Shown piece after piece: positions 1 to 8,733 of a stretch of 64,000 nt of DNA. Source of the stretch: UBA2166 sp964463965. Its GTDB lineage: Bacteria > Nitrospirota > Nitrospiria > Nitrospirales > UBA2166. Each line of letters opens with the position of its first letter. Position 1 is the first letter of the stretch. Made by a program: the position numbers and the translations under genes. The DNA lies in the NCBI GenBank assembly GCA_964463965.1, contig CAYXED010000004.1, positions 1 through 64,000 of the forward strand, read 5' to 3'. The notes under the pieces are model-generated. The model had not been told where the DNA came from. It did not search any database and saw only the letters and a program-made list of their open reading frames with translations.

Positions 1-355
1 AGTGTGACAAGGTTGTCTGCATGACCTGATTGTGGATAGGAGTATAGAAAACCACACTTTCTCCATCAACATAGACATGCTCTTTCACAGGATTGCTATA
101 TTCCCAATAGAATCGTCCTGGTTTCTTAATAAAAACCTTTCCAGATGACTGCATGGGGGACTGAAATCCCTCAATCAAAAGGGTTTGAGTAAAATTTGCA
201 CTCAAATCTGATATTTTTTCATATCTTGCCTCTATTTTATTCGCTATCTTTTGGGGATCCTTGATAGTTTCCCCGGCAAACACAGCGAACCCTGCCGTAA
301 AAAAAAGAAATGTTGTAATTGTTAAGATCAACCTTATATTCTTCAGTCGGAGCAT
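1..355 (-). CDS. lolA: Outer-membrane lipoprotein carrier LolA, 3' end cut by window
   Basis: Periplasmic chaperone that takes lipoproteins from the LolCDE transporter to the outer-membrane receptor LolB. Only the first 118 residues lie in the window. I translated this by hand from the minus strand, starting at the ATG at 355. A hydrophobic signal peptide runs to about residue 27 and ends near FAVFAG. The mature part has the LolA pattern: an early DLSANFTQT segment, then SSGKVFIKKPGRFYWEY, a conserved GE/VVFYTP strand and a QV motif. It starts 4 bases after the ftsK stop, and ftsK-lolA is a common bacterial gene pair, so cotranscription is likely. The family call rests on these motifs and on context. 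Confidence 0.88.
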   Translation of the reverse strand, partial: MLRLKNIRLILTITTFLFFTAGFAVFAGETIKDPQKIANKIEARYEKISDLSANFTQTLLIEGFQSPMQSSGKVFIKKPGRFYWEYSNPVKEHVYVDGESVVFYTPIHNQVMQTTLSH

Positions 356-359
356 CTTG

Positions 360-2588
360 CTAGCTAACCTGCAAGTCGGAATCCACTGAGCGCCGTAAAA
401 CAACCTCACGGCGTCCATCTCGAAGCGGAGGACTCACAATTCCCTCCTCTTCCATCATTTCAATCATCCTCGCTGCACGGGGATACCCAACACGTAAGCG
501 TCTCTGTATCAATGATGCCGACGCCTGCCCAGTTTCAATAACAAGATCCTTAGCTTTTTCATATAGCTCGTCTCCGTTTCCAGTTTCTGAGCTCAACTGT
601 TGGTTTTCTTCTGGAAAAGATGTTTTTATAATTGGTGATGGTCCCTGATCTCGCAAAAACTCTACCACTCCTTGAAGATCGTCTTCTGGTGCATATGGAC
701 CATGTACCCGTATGATTCTCCCTGTTCCTGACGGCAAGAAAAGCATATCCCCTCGCCCAAGAAGCATTTCAGCCCCATTTGCATCAAGAATTGTACGGGA
801 ATCTGTTTTGGAAGAAACTTTGTAGGCTAGCCTCGATGGGAAATTTGCCTTGATCAGGCCAGTCAATACGTCAACAGAAGGACGTTGTGTAGCAAGTATA
901 AGGTGCATCCCTGAAGCACGTGCCATTTGGGCTAGTCTCGTAATAGATTCTTCAACTTCACGAGACGCAACCATCATCAAATCCCCAAGCTCGTCAATTA
1001 TAATGACAATATATGGAAGAATCTCAGATTCTTTTTCTGCTTCTTGTGACACCATGTAATTGTAGTGATCAATATTTCGAGCACCTGCCTCTGCCATTAG
1101 TTGGTAACGCCGTTCCATTTCTCTTACTGCCCAAATTAATTCCTTTGCCGCAACCTTGGCATTCGTAATTACAGGTCTAAGCAAATGTGGAATACCATTG
1201 TACCCCTGCAATTCAAGCATCTTTGGATCTATCATAAGAAACTGCAATTCATACGGAGTGGCAGCAAATAGTAAACTGGTGATCATCGTATTTAATCCAA
1301 CGCTCTTTCCAGAGCCGGTGGCACCAGCCATTAACAAATGAGGCATTGTCTGAAGGTCGACTACTACGGGAACCCCAAAAATATCTTTGCCAAGGACCAC
1401 CTTCAGCTTCCACGATGCATGCCTATATGCATCACACATCAGTAGGTCTTTCAAGTGCACATCTTCTCGCATCAATGACGGAATCTCGATGCCTACAACG
1501 GACTTTCCCGGGATAGGTGCAACAATGCGAACCGTTTCCGCTTTCATGGCAAGAGCCAAGTCATTAGACAAATTTATAATGCGGCTAACTTTCACCCCGG
1601 GAGCAGGTTCAAATTCATACATCGTTACAACAGGCCCTGGGTGAATTGCAGTAACGGCTCCAGCAACACCAAAATTCTTAAACGCCTGCACCAGTAACCG
1701 AGATCGCTCACGGCTATGCTCGTCACGGTTTTGGATTGATCTAATAGGTGGTTCAGTAAGGAGTTTGCTTGGATCTGGAAGAGAAAATTCCTTTCCACCA
1801 CCTTGATAAACTGCAACAGGAGGTCTCGACTCAGTGGCAGAAACAGGATCAAGACTCATAGCTCCCATCGATGGTTCCGGAGAAGGGGGATCTAGTGGTA
1901 ATTCAGGCGCAGGTAAAGGTGATTCCAAAGATACTTCGACATTAGAGTTTTGCTTATCAACTGAAACATCAGTTTTAACAGGAATTTTTAAATTCTCCAT
2001 CATCCATTGAAAGCCTGCTGTTGCTCGAGAGCTAATCGATGTAAGAGAAATTGGTAAAGCTGCAAGCATAGAAAGCAAGAGCCCTGAAATAACAATAATT
2101 AGTCTTCCAAATGACGCAAAAAATTTATTTAAAAGATCTGCGCCATTACTTCCCAAAATTCCTCCTGCATCAAGCTCATTTACAACACTAATTTTCCAGT
2201 CCTGAATAGTAGGTATCCCCAAAAGAGAGACTGAAAAGAGGGTCGCTCCAAAAATAACCATACCAATCCAGCCACTCACAACAAGCATCTCTACTCGAAT
2301 TCTCTGTCTAGAAAAACATCTACGAGCCCAGACCATTAAAGCAAATGGGATAATATATGCTGCAGCCCCTAACAGCCGAAAAAGTACATCCGCAATATAC
2401 GCTCCAAATGTCCCAATCCAGTTTCCGGAAGTTTGAGGATGAAACAATGTTTGACTATCATGAAAAAACGATGGATCAGTCGGGGTATATGACACCAAAG
2501 AAAACAAAAGCAGAAACACAACTGTCGTAAGTACCACACCAAGGAGCTCTAGAAGTCGCTCCGTAGAATTTTCATTTTGCTGCTGCAT
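360..2588 (-). CDS. ftsK: DNA translocase FtsK/SpoIIIE
   Basis: Septal membrane-anchored ATPase that pumps the chromosome termini toward dif and activates XerCD during division. At 742 aa it has the normal shape of a compact FtsK. Four transmembrane helices fill residues 1-190. A short Pro-rich linker follows at about 205-255, then the motor with Walker A AGATGSGKS (421-429) and Walker B IVIIIDELGDL. The C-terminal winged-helix gamma domain (about 665-735) would read KOPS-type DNA. The linker is far shorter than the several-hundred-residue linker of Escherichia coli. The gene sits 26 bases after the helicase-like gene and 4 bases before lolA. The ATG start places the first membrane helix normally. 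Confidence 0.96.
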   Translation of the reverse strand: MQQQNENSTERLLELLGVVLTTVVFLLLFSLVSYTPTDPSFFHDSQTLFHPQTSGNWIGTFGAYIADVLFRLLGAAAYIIPFALMVWARRCFSRQRIRVEMLVVSGWIGMVIFGATLFSVSLLGIPTIQDWKISVVNELDAGGILGSNGADLLNKFFASFGRLIIVISGLLLSMLAALPISLTSISSRATAGFQWMMENLKIPVKTDVSVDKQNSNVEVSLESPLPAPELPLDPPSPEPSMGAMSLDPVSATESRPPVAVYQGGGKEFSLPDPSKLLTEPPIRSIQNRDEHSRERSRLLVQAFKNFGVAGAVTAIHPGPVVTMYEFEPAPGVKVSRIINLSNDLALAMKAETVRIVAPIPGKSVVGIEIPSLMREDVHLKDLLMCDAYRHASWKLKVVLGKDIFGVPVVVDLQTMPHLLMAGATGSGKSVGLNTMITSLLFAATPYELQFLMIDPKMLELQGYNGIPHLLRPVITNAKVAAKELIWAVREMERRYQLMAEAGARNIDHYNYMVSQEAEKESEILPYIVIIIDELGDLMMVASREVEESITRLAQMARASGMHLILATQRPSVDVLTGLIKANFPSRLAYKVSSKTDSRTILDANGAEMLLGRGDMLFLPSGTGRIIRVHGPYAPEDDLQGVVEFLRDQGPSPIIKTSFPEENQQLSSETGNGDELYEKAKDLVIETGQASASLIQRRLRVGYPRAARMIEMMEEEGIVSPPLRDGRREVVLRRSVDSDLQVS

Positions 2589-2614
2589 CGTTTTATGCTA
2601 TCTCACCATACGAA

Positions 2615-4096
2615 CTACAAAGTCGAGCCTTGAGTAGCAAAAGCCTCTAAGACGGACATTGACAGGCAGGCAACACGCTCTTTCGAATATTTTCTATCAT
2701 CAACAACATTATCAGCAGACGTCGTTAAGTCATTACCATTACCAAAAAGTATTATCTCCTTCCTGGCCAAGGCTGCCACGGGGATCAGCAAAGGCAATGG
2801 AACATCATCTAGTCCATCAACAATAACAGTATCAAAAGATAGCTCACTAAATAAATCTTGCGACGTCACGCACCCAGCAGTTGCTGCAACAAGCCCTCTA
2901 CCCTGAAAAACATGATCCGGTTTCTTATTATCCTGAGAAATAAGAGAGCGAATATTCTCAATCCCCCCACGTGCCTCAAACGCTTCTCTGAGATCTTCGT
3001 ACTCTGTCAAAATTTTAGGATCAATGTACGCTTCCTGCCTTGCCCTTGTGAGGCGCCCCTGAAGCGCAGTTAATTCCTGCTGCAATGCTTGAAGCTTCTC
3101 AGCATAATATAAACGCATCTTACGCATCGTGGGAGGGTTTTTCCCACCAACCTGCATAGATAAGCGTTGCCAAAGAGGAATTTTTTCATAAGTATCAACG
3201 TGAATTTTTAGATCAGTGTCTTTGCGTTCAAGCTTGTCCACTTCACGAAGTAGTCGATCCTCGAGTGCCTCCACCTCTTCCAGATCTTCAATTTTACTTT
3301 GCGCCAACGTCACACTCGGAGTTAGTTTTTGATACCGATGATAGGCAGAGTGCAAAGTTGCCTGCTCGGCTTGTACCTTACCAAGTGTTGTTCTAAACTG
3401 TTCTTCGAATGCTAATTCTCGAAGGTCGGTAGTACCCTTCGCTTCAAGAACGAGTGCAGGGTACCGAGTCACAAGAGTCGAGTACGAAAGTCCTTCCATT
3501 CGCATTGCTCGTACAATACAAAGAAGACTCTCATCAAGAGCCCGATTATGTGCTGAGGTTAAAAGAATTCGTTTTCCCAAACGAAGCCTATCAAGAACAA
3601 AGTCAGTCACCCTTGCACGTCGATTCTCAAGATCAAAACTATCTATGGTCCTAACCTGCAAAGACTTCTCGCCATCGAGAGACGCCTTTTCATCAGAAAA
3701 AAGCTGGCCAAACGGTCGATTAATCAACGACAAATGTTCAGATTCTATATCTTTTAATCTCTTTATAAGCCTGAGAAAAAATTTATTAATATCAGGCTTC
3801 ACATATGCGGGGCGAGCTGCAGGCCCAAGATTATTTTTAACACCAAGCCAAAGCATACCAGGATCACACCCTACAACTCGTCCATCCGTGAGAGTCTGTG
3901 ACCCCTTTACTTGGACTTTTACAGGAACCTCCTCTACCATTGGAACAGTAGAATCCCACACACAAGAGTAAACCCACATGGTGTTAGAAGAAGCTACCAA
4001 GCGACGACGAGTGACAAGAATGTCCCCGGAAAGATTGGAATTACATTGAGTTTCCTGTTCCTTGCTAACAGCATTAATTGTTTTCTGTAAAATCAT
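2615..4096 (-). CDS. Degenerate superfamily-1 (Dna2/Upf1-like) helicase-related protein, P-loop lost
   Basis: I cannot assign a function. Two stretches look like the first RecA-like domain of Dna2/Upf1 helicases. One, around residues 170-195, reads GKRILLTSAHNRALDESLL and resembles motif Ia (normally G.rvLvta.TN.AvD..L). The other, around residues 425-450, reads FDTVIVDGLDDVPLP then EIILFGNGNDL and resembles the Walker B and motif III region (normally D.vivDEa and viLvGD..QL). Where the GPPGTGKT P-loop should stand just before motif Ia, there is a segment rich in Asp, Glu and Arg with no glycine loop. The DEA acid is replaced by DGL. A long coiled coil lies between the two (about 230-370), and the second RecA domain is missing. 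The reading frame is intact over 493 aa, which suggests a retained non-ATPase role rather than decay. Confidence 0.55.
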   Translation of the reverse strand: MILQKTINAVSKEQETQCNSNLSGDILVTRRRLVASSNTMWVYSCVWDSTVPMVEEVPVKVQVKGSQTLTDGRVVGCDPGMLWLGVKNNLGPAARPAYVKPDINKFFLRLIKRLKDIESEHLSLINRPFGQLFSDEKASLDGEKSLQVRTIDSFDLENRRARVTDFVLDRLRLGKRILLTSAHNRALDESLLCIVRAMRMEGLSYSTLVTRYPALVLEAKGTTDLRELAFEEQFRTTLGKVQAEQATLHSAYHRYQKLTPSVTLAQSKIEDLEEVEALEDRLLREVDKLERKDTDLKIHVDTYEKIPLWQRLSMQVGGKNPPTMRKMRLYYAEKLQALQQELTALQGRLTRARQEAYIDPKILTEYEDLREAFEARGGIENIRSLISQDNKKPDHVFQGRGLVAATAGCVTSQDLFSELSFDTVIVDGLDDVPLPLLIPVAALARKEIILFGNGNDLTTSADNVVDDRKYSKERVACLSMSVLEAFATQGSTL

Positions 4097-4170
4097 ATAT
4101 CAGGGTTTCTTGTACATGCGCTACAGAAATTAACACCTTTACCTCTACACAAAAATTCAAACACACTCAT

Positions 4171-4470
4171 TTAATCCATCCGACCAGACTCCATCTGCCG
4201 TTCCCGCACTCGCCGCTGACGCTCCTCAATTCGTGCGCGAATAACCTCTGGGTCCTCATCAATCTCATTATCACCTTCAACTCCTAGATTTTCAGATTTA
4301 TCTCCTGTGCTTCCACTTGATGGTGGAAGATCTGACTGAACTTCTTTTTTAAACCCTTTGAGAGCACGCCCAACACCTTCTCCTAACTGTGGCAATTTTC
4401 CTGCACCAAATATTATCAATACAACAACAAGGATCAAAATAAGTTCAGTGAATCCCATAGTTCCAAACAT
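4171..4470 (-). CDS. tatA: Sec-independent translocase subunit TatA
   Basis: Pore-forming TatA/E subunit of the twin-arginine pathway, which exports folded proteins across the inner membrane. The sequence has one N-terminal helix (residues 5-20), the FGAGKLP hinge that separates the membrane helix from the amphipathic helix, and then GEGVGRALKGFKKE. The tail is acidic and then Arg-rich. I start at the ATG at 4470 (MFGTMG), which lies behind AGGAGG. A TTG two codons upstream is possible but lies too close to the ribosome site. No tatC is visible nearby. It is the first of a minus-strand run leading to the helicase-like gene, ftsK and lolA. Confidence 0.93.
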   Translation of the reverse strand: MFGTMGFTELILILVVVLIIFGAGKLPQLGEGVGRALKGFKKEVQSDLPPSSGSTGDKSENLGVEGDNEIDEDPEVIRARIEERQRRVRERQMESGRMD

Positions 4471-4641
4471 TGTCAATCATCCTCCTCACCAGTATTAATA
4501 TCCCATCTATTTATTAAAACACCTTGAGTGAGCTGTTTCTGTATTAACTCAATCGTCCAGTACAGACTTTGATTTTCCATCAAAGACCCTGCTAAACTCC
4601 CACCTGTCCATCCATACAATTTATGAAGGGAATATTACTCT

Positions 4642-4962
4642 ATGAGTATGCCGAGCCTACTACATCTCCACAAAGAAGGTGTACTAGAAAAACATCAACT
4701 CGAGGGCAACGACCCGAGCACCCGTTCATTTAGTCGAACTGTTGTCATTGCAAGAATGGCTAAGCGCTATGTAGCTTCAACAATTTACGAAGACCTCAAA
4801 GTTAACAGTGAACCACACTCAACAGTTTCTGCAGCCATAGAAAACCTAGTTAATCAACTACGAAAATTTGGGTTTACAAACATGAGAACTCGCCTAAACT
4901 TCCGTGGAAAAAGATATTTCGCGGAGAAGGAGCCATGGGTTGATCACCTACCCACAACATAG
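4642..4962 (+). CDS. Hypothetical protein, 106 aa
   Basis: I do not recognise this small soluble protein. It is basic, with no membrane segment, no cysteine motif and no obvious repeat. The middle (about residues 30-80) is predicted helical by eye, and the C-terminus reads RGKRYFAEKEPW. The ATG at 4642 follows GAAGGGA at a distance of about 10 bases, and it is the only plus-strand gene between tatA and recA. It is convergent with ispH and divergent from tatA. Coding status rests on an intact frame, a ribosome site and a good fit between flanking genes. Confidence 0.55.
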   Translation: MSMPSLLHLHKEGVLEKHQLEGNDPSTRSFSRTVVIARMAKRYVASTIYEDLKVNSEPHSTVSAAIENLVNQLRKFGFTNMRTRLNFRGKRYFAEKEPWVDHLPTT

Positions 4963-4983
4963 GGAAGATGAAAAATTCCCTAT
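4959..4983. terminator. Hairpin spanning two convergent stops, possible bidirectional terminator
   Basis: ATAGGGAA (4959-4966) pairs exactly with TTCCCTAT (4976-4983) around a 9-base A-rich loop. The stem overlaps the stop of the small plus-strand gene and ends at the stop of ispH. Neither side has a convincing T tract, so termination efficiency is doubtful. Confidence 0.35.
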
Positions 4984-5918
4984 TATGGGGTGGTAGTTAT
5001 TAACTCTGGTGGAAGACTAAAAACAACATCCTCTTCGATAACATTTATCTCTTCTACTGTCGATTGCTCGAGAGTTTTTAAATAAGAAACCACCTCTTCG
5101 ACAAGAAACTCTGGCGCCGATGCGCCAGCCGTAATTCCAATTTTTTCTACCCCTTGCAGCCACTCAGGACTAATATCTCTCCAAGAATCGATTAGATAAG
5201 AACGAATACCACATCTCTCACCAAGTTCTCGTAAACGATTAGAATTTGAGCTATTAGGAGACCCCAAAACAAGGATAACATCGACAAGTTTTGCAATGTG
5301 CTTAACCGCATTTTGACGATTCTGCGTCGCATAACATATGTCTTCTTGCTGTGGCCCTTTGATGGTTGGAAAACGTTCATGTAGAGCTTCCACAATATCC
5401 CGACACTCATCCACACTCAAAGTTGTCTGTGTGACATACGACAGGCTAGTGCCCATTGTAATACTAAGATCATAAACATCACTGACTGAGCTTACCAAAT
5501 GAAACCTATCAGGAACTTGGCCAAGAGTGCCTATCACTTCTGGGTGCCCAGAATGTCCAATAAGAATTAACTCGTATCCCTCATGGTAGTCTCTATTAAC
5601 TTCCCTGTGCACTTTGATGACCAGAGGACATGTAGCATCGATAACCTGTAAATCTCTCCTCCCTGCCTCTTCCCATACACCTTTCGAAACTCCATGGGCA
5701 CTGAAAACGACAGGAACACCATCAGGCACGTCCGCAAGTTCCTCAACAAAAATGGCACCTTTTGATCTCAAAGACTCAACTGCATGGCGACTATGCACGA
5801 TTTCGTGGCGCACGTAGACCGGTGCTCCATATACACTGAGAGCACGCTCAACAATAAGTATTGCGCGGTCAACGCCCGCGCAAAAACCTCTGGGTCCGGC
5901 AAGATAGATACGCCTCAT
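4983..5918 (-). CDS. ispH: 4-hydroxy-3-methylbut-2-enyl diphosphate reductase IspH (LytB)
   Basis: Last enzyme of the MEP isoprenoid pathway. It is a cytoplasmic [4Fe-4S] protein that converts HMBPP to IPP and DMAPP. The three cluster cysteines are visible in RGFCAGVDRA (Cys13), DATCPLV and EDICYATQNRQ. The substrate-binding SSNSNRL and the GASAPE segment are also present. I start at the ATG at 5918 (MRRIYLAGPRG), which suits the family N-terminus and follows a GGGG ribosome site. A GTG four codons upstream is an alternative. The protein is about 311 aa, a normal length. It lies downstream of rnpB on the same strand. Confidence 0.96.
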   Translation of the reverse strand: MRRIYLAGPRGFCAGVDRAILIVERALSVYGAPVYVRHEIVHSRHAVESLRSKGAIFVEELADVPDGVPVVFSAHGVSKGVWEEAGRRDLQVIDATCPLVIKVHREVNRDYHEGYELILIGHSGHPEVIGTLGQVPDRFHLVSSVSDVYDLSITMGTSLSYVTQTTLSVDECRDIVEALHERFPTIKGPQQEDICYATQNRQNAVKHIAKLVDVILVLGSPNSSNSNRLRELGERCGIRSYLIDSWRDISPEWLQGVEKIGITAGASAPEFLVEEVVSYLKTLEQSTVEEINVIEEDVVFSLPPELITTTP

Positions 5919-6037
5919 ATTAATCCCCACTCCATTATACCGGATTCACACCATATTTTGCTTATATCAAAAACTACAAGCTCCTAAATCCTCAAAATAT
6001 CTCAACGCCTCACAGACAATTGATGGAGAGAATAAAT

Positions 6038-6432
6038 GGTGAGGAGGCCTATAAGCCGGATTCTGTTCCATTGTGCATCTCACACAATGGCGACGGCCAT
6101 TTATCTCGAACCCAAATTGCTCTGGGCCTCTAGCGACCTACCCGAGGGCAACAGCCGGGCCAGCCTCGTGTTAAATACCCTCCTATTTGGTCTTGCTCCG
6201 GGTGACGCTTGCCATGCCGTTTGTGTCACCACAAACGCGGTGAGCTCTTACCTCGCCATTTCACCCTTACCTGTGATTGGGAATGCATCTCCCATCCATC
6301 GGCGGTATATTTTCTGTGGCGCCGGTGTCGGATCACTCCGCCTGGGTATTACCCAGCACCCTTGCCCATGGAGTCCGGACTTTCCTCCCCCCACAATAAA
6401 AACATGGAGAGCAGCCGTCCAGCCTCCTCACC
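6038..6432 (-). ncRNA. rnpB: RNase P RNA, bacterial type A
   Basis: Catalytic RNA that trims tRNA 5' leaders. On the minus strand the conserved 5' block GAGGAAAGTCCGGACTCC lies at about 6370-6386. The conserved 3' block ACAGAATCCGGCTTATA lies at about 6050-6066. The two ends form the P1 helix: GGTGAGGAGGC (5' side, ending at 6432) pairs base for base with GCCTCCTCACC (3' side, starting at 6038), and I used this helix to set the ends. The length of about 395 nt is normal. Plus-strand open frames across this interval are chance readings of structured RNA. It lies just downstream of the C4 zinc-ribbon gene on the same strand. Confidence 0.95.
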
Positions 6433-6492
6433 GTACCTCAGAGGATTATGCAGTCGACGTGGTAAACTTTTATCATGTCTCAGCATACAGAG

Positions 6493-7278
6493 CTAGGCCT
6501 TCTGTGAAGGATCACCTGTCTTTCTAGCAGTTGCCTCTGTTAACTCTGATGGCCAAAATAAAAAACGTTGGCAGTGAGAACAAACGTGCAGCATCTCACC
6601 ACGCTTAACTTCAGAAACCAATTGTGGGGGAACCTGCAGATGGCAACCTGAGCATGTTTCCCCATGTATGGGAGCCATAGGTCGATCCGAGTGTGACGCC
6701 CGTACTTGTTCATACTTTTTGAGAAGTTTCTCATCCAACTGTCGGACCAGTTGGTCATGTGAGTGAGAAAGCACTTCCAATTCTCGATCAATATCCGCCT
6801 CAGTTGTTTCAAGCTTGACTAAGGCTGCTTTCAAGGCAGCCTCCTGTTGAGCCATTTCTTCTTTTGCCTTAACAACCTTTTGATCTGCCGCTTCGGCCTT
6901 ATCCATTACAACAAGAAGCTGTTCTTCCACTTGCCCATGCTTTTTCTCAGCCATCTCTATTTCAAAAAGGTGCGCTTGATATTCCTTATTGGTCTTTAAA
7001 TCACTCAGTCTATCTTTTGACTTTCGTATCTTTTCTTGCTGCGATTCAAGTTCCCCCTCAAGGTTTTTCCAGGCAGCCTGAGTATCATTTTGAAAACTAG
7101 TAGCCTCATTAACCGCATGTTCGGCTTTCTGAATCAGTTGCTTAATCGCAGCAGGGACCTCCGGAAGAGCGGACTTTCGCTCACGGAGTCTTCGGGTAGT
7201 CATATCGACTTCTTGAAGCTGGACGAGCAAAGAAATCTGCTCTTTTATGCTCACGTCACCGCTAAATGTTACGGCCAT
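6493..7278 (-). CDS. C4-type zinc-ribbon, coiled-coil protein (DUF164/CdsZ-like family)
   Basis: Residues 1-185 are a nearly continuous charged coiled coil rich in Glu, Lys and Ala. The last 60 residues form a treble-clef-like zinc ribbon with GETCSGCH and then HVCSHCQR, giving four zinc cysteines. Related proteins are described as nucleic-acid or secretion-associated zinc-ribbon proteins, and a general cellular role is not settled. The ATG at 7278 follows GGAGCAGG closely. The gene ends about 60 bases before the 5' end of rnpB on the same strand, an arrangement that suggests readthrough into rnpB. At 261 aa it has the usual family length. Confidence 0.85.
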   Translation of the reverse strand: MAVTFSGDVSIKEQISLLVQLQEVDMTTRRLRERKSALPEVPAAIKQLIQKAEHAVNEATSFQNDTQAAWKNLEGELESQQEKIRKSKDRLSDLKTNKEYQAHLFEIEMAEKKHGQVEEQLLVVMDKAEAADQKVVKAKEEMAQQEAALKAALVKLETTEADIDRELEVLSHSHDQLVRQLDEKLLKKYEQVRASHSDRPMAPIHGETCSGCHLQVPPQLVSEVKRGEMLHVCSHCQRFLFWPSELTEATARKTGDPSQKA

Positions 7279-7621
7279 CCTGCTCCCTTAGCATACCCTG
7301 GATACCCCGTAAGTGACTGACGTGCATCCGGTTTTTCTACCACAACTTATAGTTCTTGTCCACTCATTAAAAGCGTGTTACTTGGTTCTGAGAATGCTTA
7401 GCAGAAGCCTATTTCTGTTGTGTAAACGTGAAATTAAGTAAGGTCCCTGAGAGGGAGAGAGATGCCCTCCATTTTGTCTGCCTCTGGCCACTGTTACGGT
7501 AACTTGGATTGACATTGTTTTTCTGACATAATTCACCGTGCCCAAGAGAGGTACACCCTTCTGTAATTCGTCACCGTATATCTCTGGTGAAAACTTTTTC
7601 GAACGTTCAAATAAGGAGTGG
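7279..7621. other. Intergenic leader region of recA
   Basis: About 340 bases without a gene, between the divergent zinc-ribbon gene and recA. It holds an inverted repeat GTTAC-G-GTAAC (7493-7503), a second inverted repeat TCACC/GGTGA with a 10-base spacer (7571-7590) and the palindrome GAACGTTC (7601-7608) just before the recA ribosome site. A GAGGG/CCCTC hairpin lies near 7450-7470. I see no canonical Escherichia coli or Bacillus SOS box. These repeats are the candidates for a lineage-specific LexA operator or a leader structure. Confidence 0.4.
7504..7532 (+). promoter_or_regulatory. Possible recA promoter
   Basis: TTGGAT (7504-7509), a 17-base spacer and CATAAT (7527-7532) form a weak sigma-70-type promoter pointing at recA. 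The inverted repeat at 7493-7503 abuts its upstream edge, where a repressor could act. A perfect TTGACA at 7509-7514 has no -10 at a proper distance. Confidence 0.33.
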
Positions 7622-8668
7622 ATGGTGGCCGAGAAAACAAAAGATCGAAAACAGGCAACTACATCAGCATCTCAGAAAAACCCAAAAGCCGAGGCACTGG
7701 CTGTTGCAATGTCTCAGATAGAAAAGCAATATGGCAAAGGCTCAATTATGCGCCTAGGCCCAACAGAAGAGCTACCAGCCATTCCCTCCATTTCAACTGG
7801 GTCCTTAGGTCTTGATCTTGCGCTCGGTATTGGAGGGCTCCCGCGCGGTCGAGTGGTCGAGATTTTTGGCCCAGAATCTTCTGGTAAAACAACGTTGACA
7901 CTCCACACTGTTGCAGAGGCCCAAAGAGCCGGTGGCACTGCGGCATTCATCGATGCAGAACACGCCTTGGACCTAAACTATGCACGCGTTTTGGGAGTCA
8001 AAACTGATGACCTTTTACTATCCCAACCTGATGCAGGTGAACAGGCTTTAGACATCACTGAAATGCTGGTAAGAAGCGGTGCAGTGGATGTGGTTGTGGT
8101 TGATTCCGTAGCTGCTCTCGTTCCAAGATCTGAGATCGAGGGTGAAATGGGTGACCCGCAAATGGGCGTCCAGGCTCGTTTAATGTCGCAAGCACTACGG
8201 AAATTAACTGGAGCCATAGCCAAATCGAACACCACGGTGATTTTCATCAACCAAATTCGTATGAAGATAGGTGTAATGTTTGGAAGCCCAGAAACTACCA
8301 CTGGGGGCAATGCTCTAAAGTTCTATACCTCTGTTCGTTTGGATATCCGGCGAATAGAAACCATAAAAGAGGGTCAAGCTGTTATGGGAAACAGAGTCCG
8401 CGTCAAAGTTGTCAAGAACAAGGTGGCTCCCCCCTTTCGCCAGGCCGAATTTGACATTTTGTTTAACCAAGGCATCTCAAAAGTTGGAGAACTAATAGAT
8501 TTGGGTGTGGAAAACAAAATTATTGAGCGTAGTGGTGCATGGTACTCCTACAATGAGGATCGTATTGGCCAAGGGAGAGACGCAGTTCGAGAGTTTCTTA
8601 AAGCAAACCCAGACTCTGCCACTGAGATAGAAACTCGTATTCGAGAGGCAGTAACACTGAAAAAATGA
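7622..8668 (+). CDS. recA: Recombinase RecA
   Basis: ATP-dependent strand-exchange protein and SOS co-protease. Visible motifs are the P-loop GPESSGKTT, the VVVDSVAALVP Walker B strand, loop L1 near EIEGEMGD and loop L2 near FGSPETTTGGNALKF, followed by the KVVKNK segment. The C-terminus is short and less acidic than in Escherichia coli. I chose the ATG at 7622, giving 348 aa. AAGGAG lies only 3-4 bases before it, so the GTG at 7625 may be used instead. An open frame continues upstream to an ATG at 7538, but that extension is not RecA-like. There is no recX between recA and alaS. Confidence 0.97.
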   Translation: MVAEKTKDRKQATTSASQKNPKAEALAVAMSQIEKQYGKGSIMRLGPTEELPAIPSISTGSLGLDLALGIGGLPRGRVVEIFGPESSGKTTLTLHTVAEAQRAGGTAAFIDAEHALDLNYARVLGVKTDDLLLSQPDAGEQALDITEMLVRSGAVDVVVVDSVAALVPRSEIEGEMGDPQMGVQARLMSQALRKLTGAIAKSNTTVIFINQIRMKIGVMFGSPETTTGGNALKFYTSVRLDIRRIETIKEGQAVMGNRVRVKVVKNKVAPPFRQAEFDILFNQGISKVGELIDLGVENKIIERSGAWYSYNEDRIGQGRDAVREFLKANPDSATEIETRIREAVTLKK

Positions 8669-8733
8669 CAGATTTCTTTTTCGCACAAACAAAACAATTT
8701 GACACATTCAGCATTCATGATTGAAATTTTCAT

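Noticed and set aside
6036..6527. Long plus-strand reading frame of 163 codons
   Set aside because: It runs antisense across rnpB, whose conserved blocks and P1 helix are clear. Structured RNA often leaves such chance frames.
7509..7532. TTGACA followed by CATAAT as a strong recA promoter
   Set aside because: The spacer is only 12 bases, too short for sigma-70. A weaker TTGGAT at 17 bases was kept instead.
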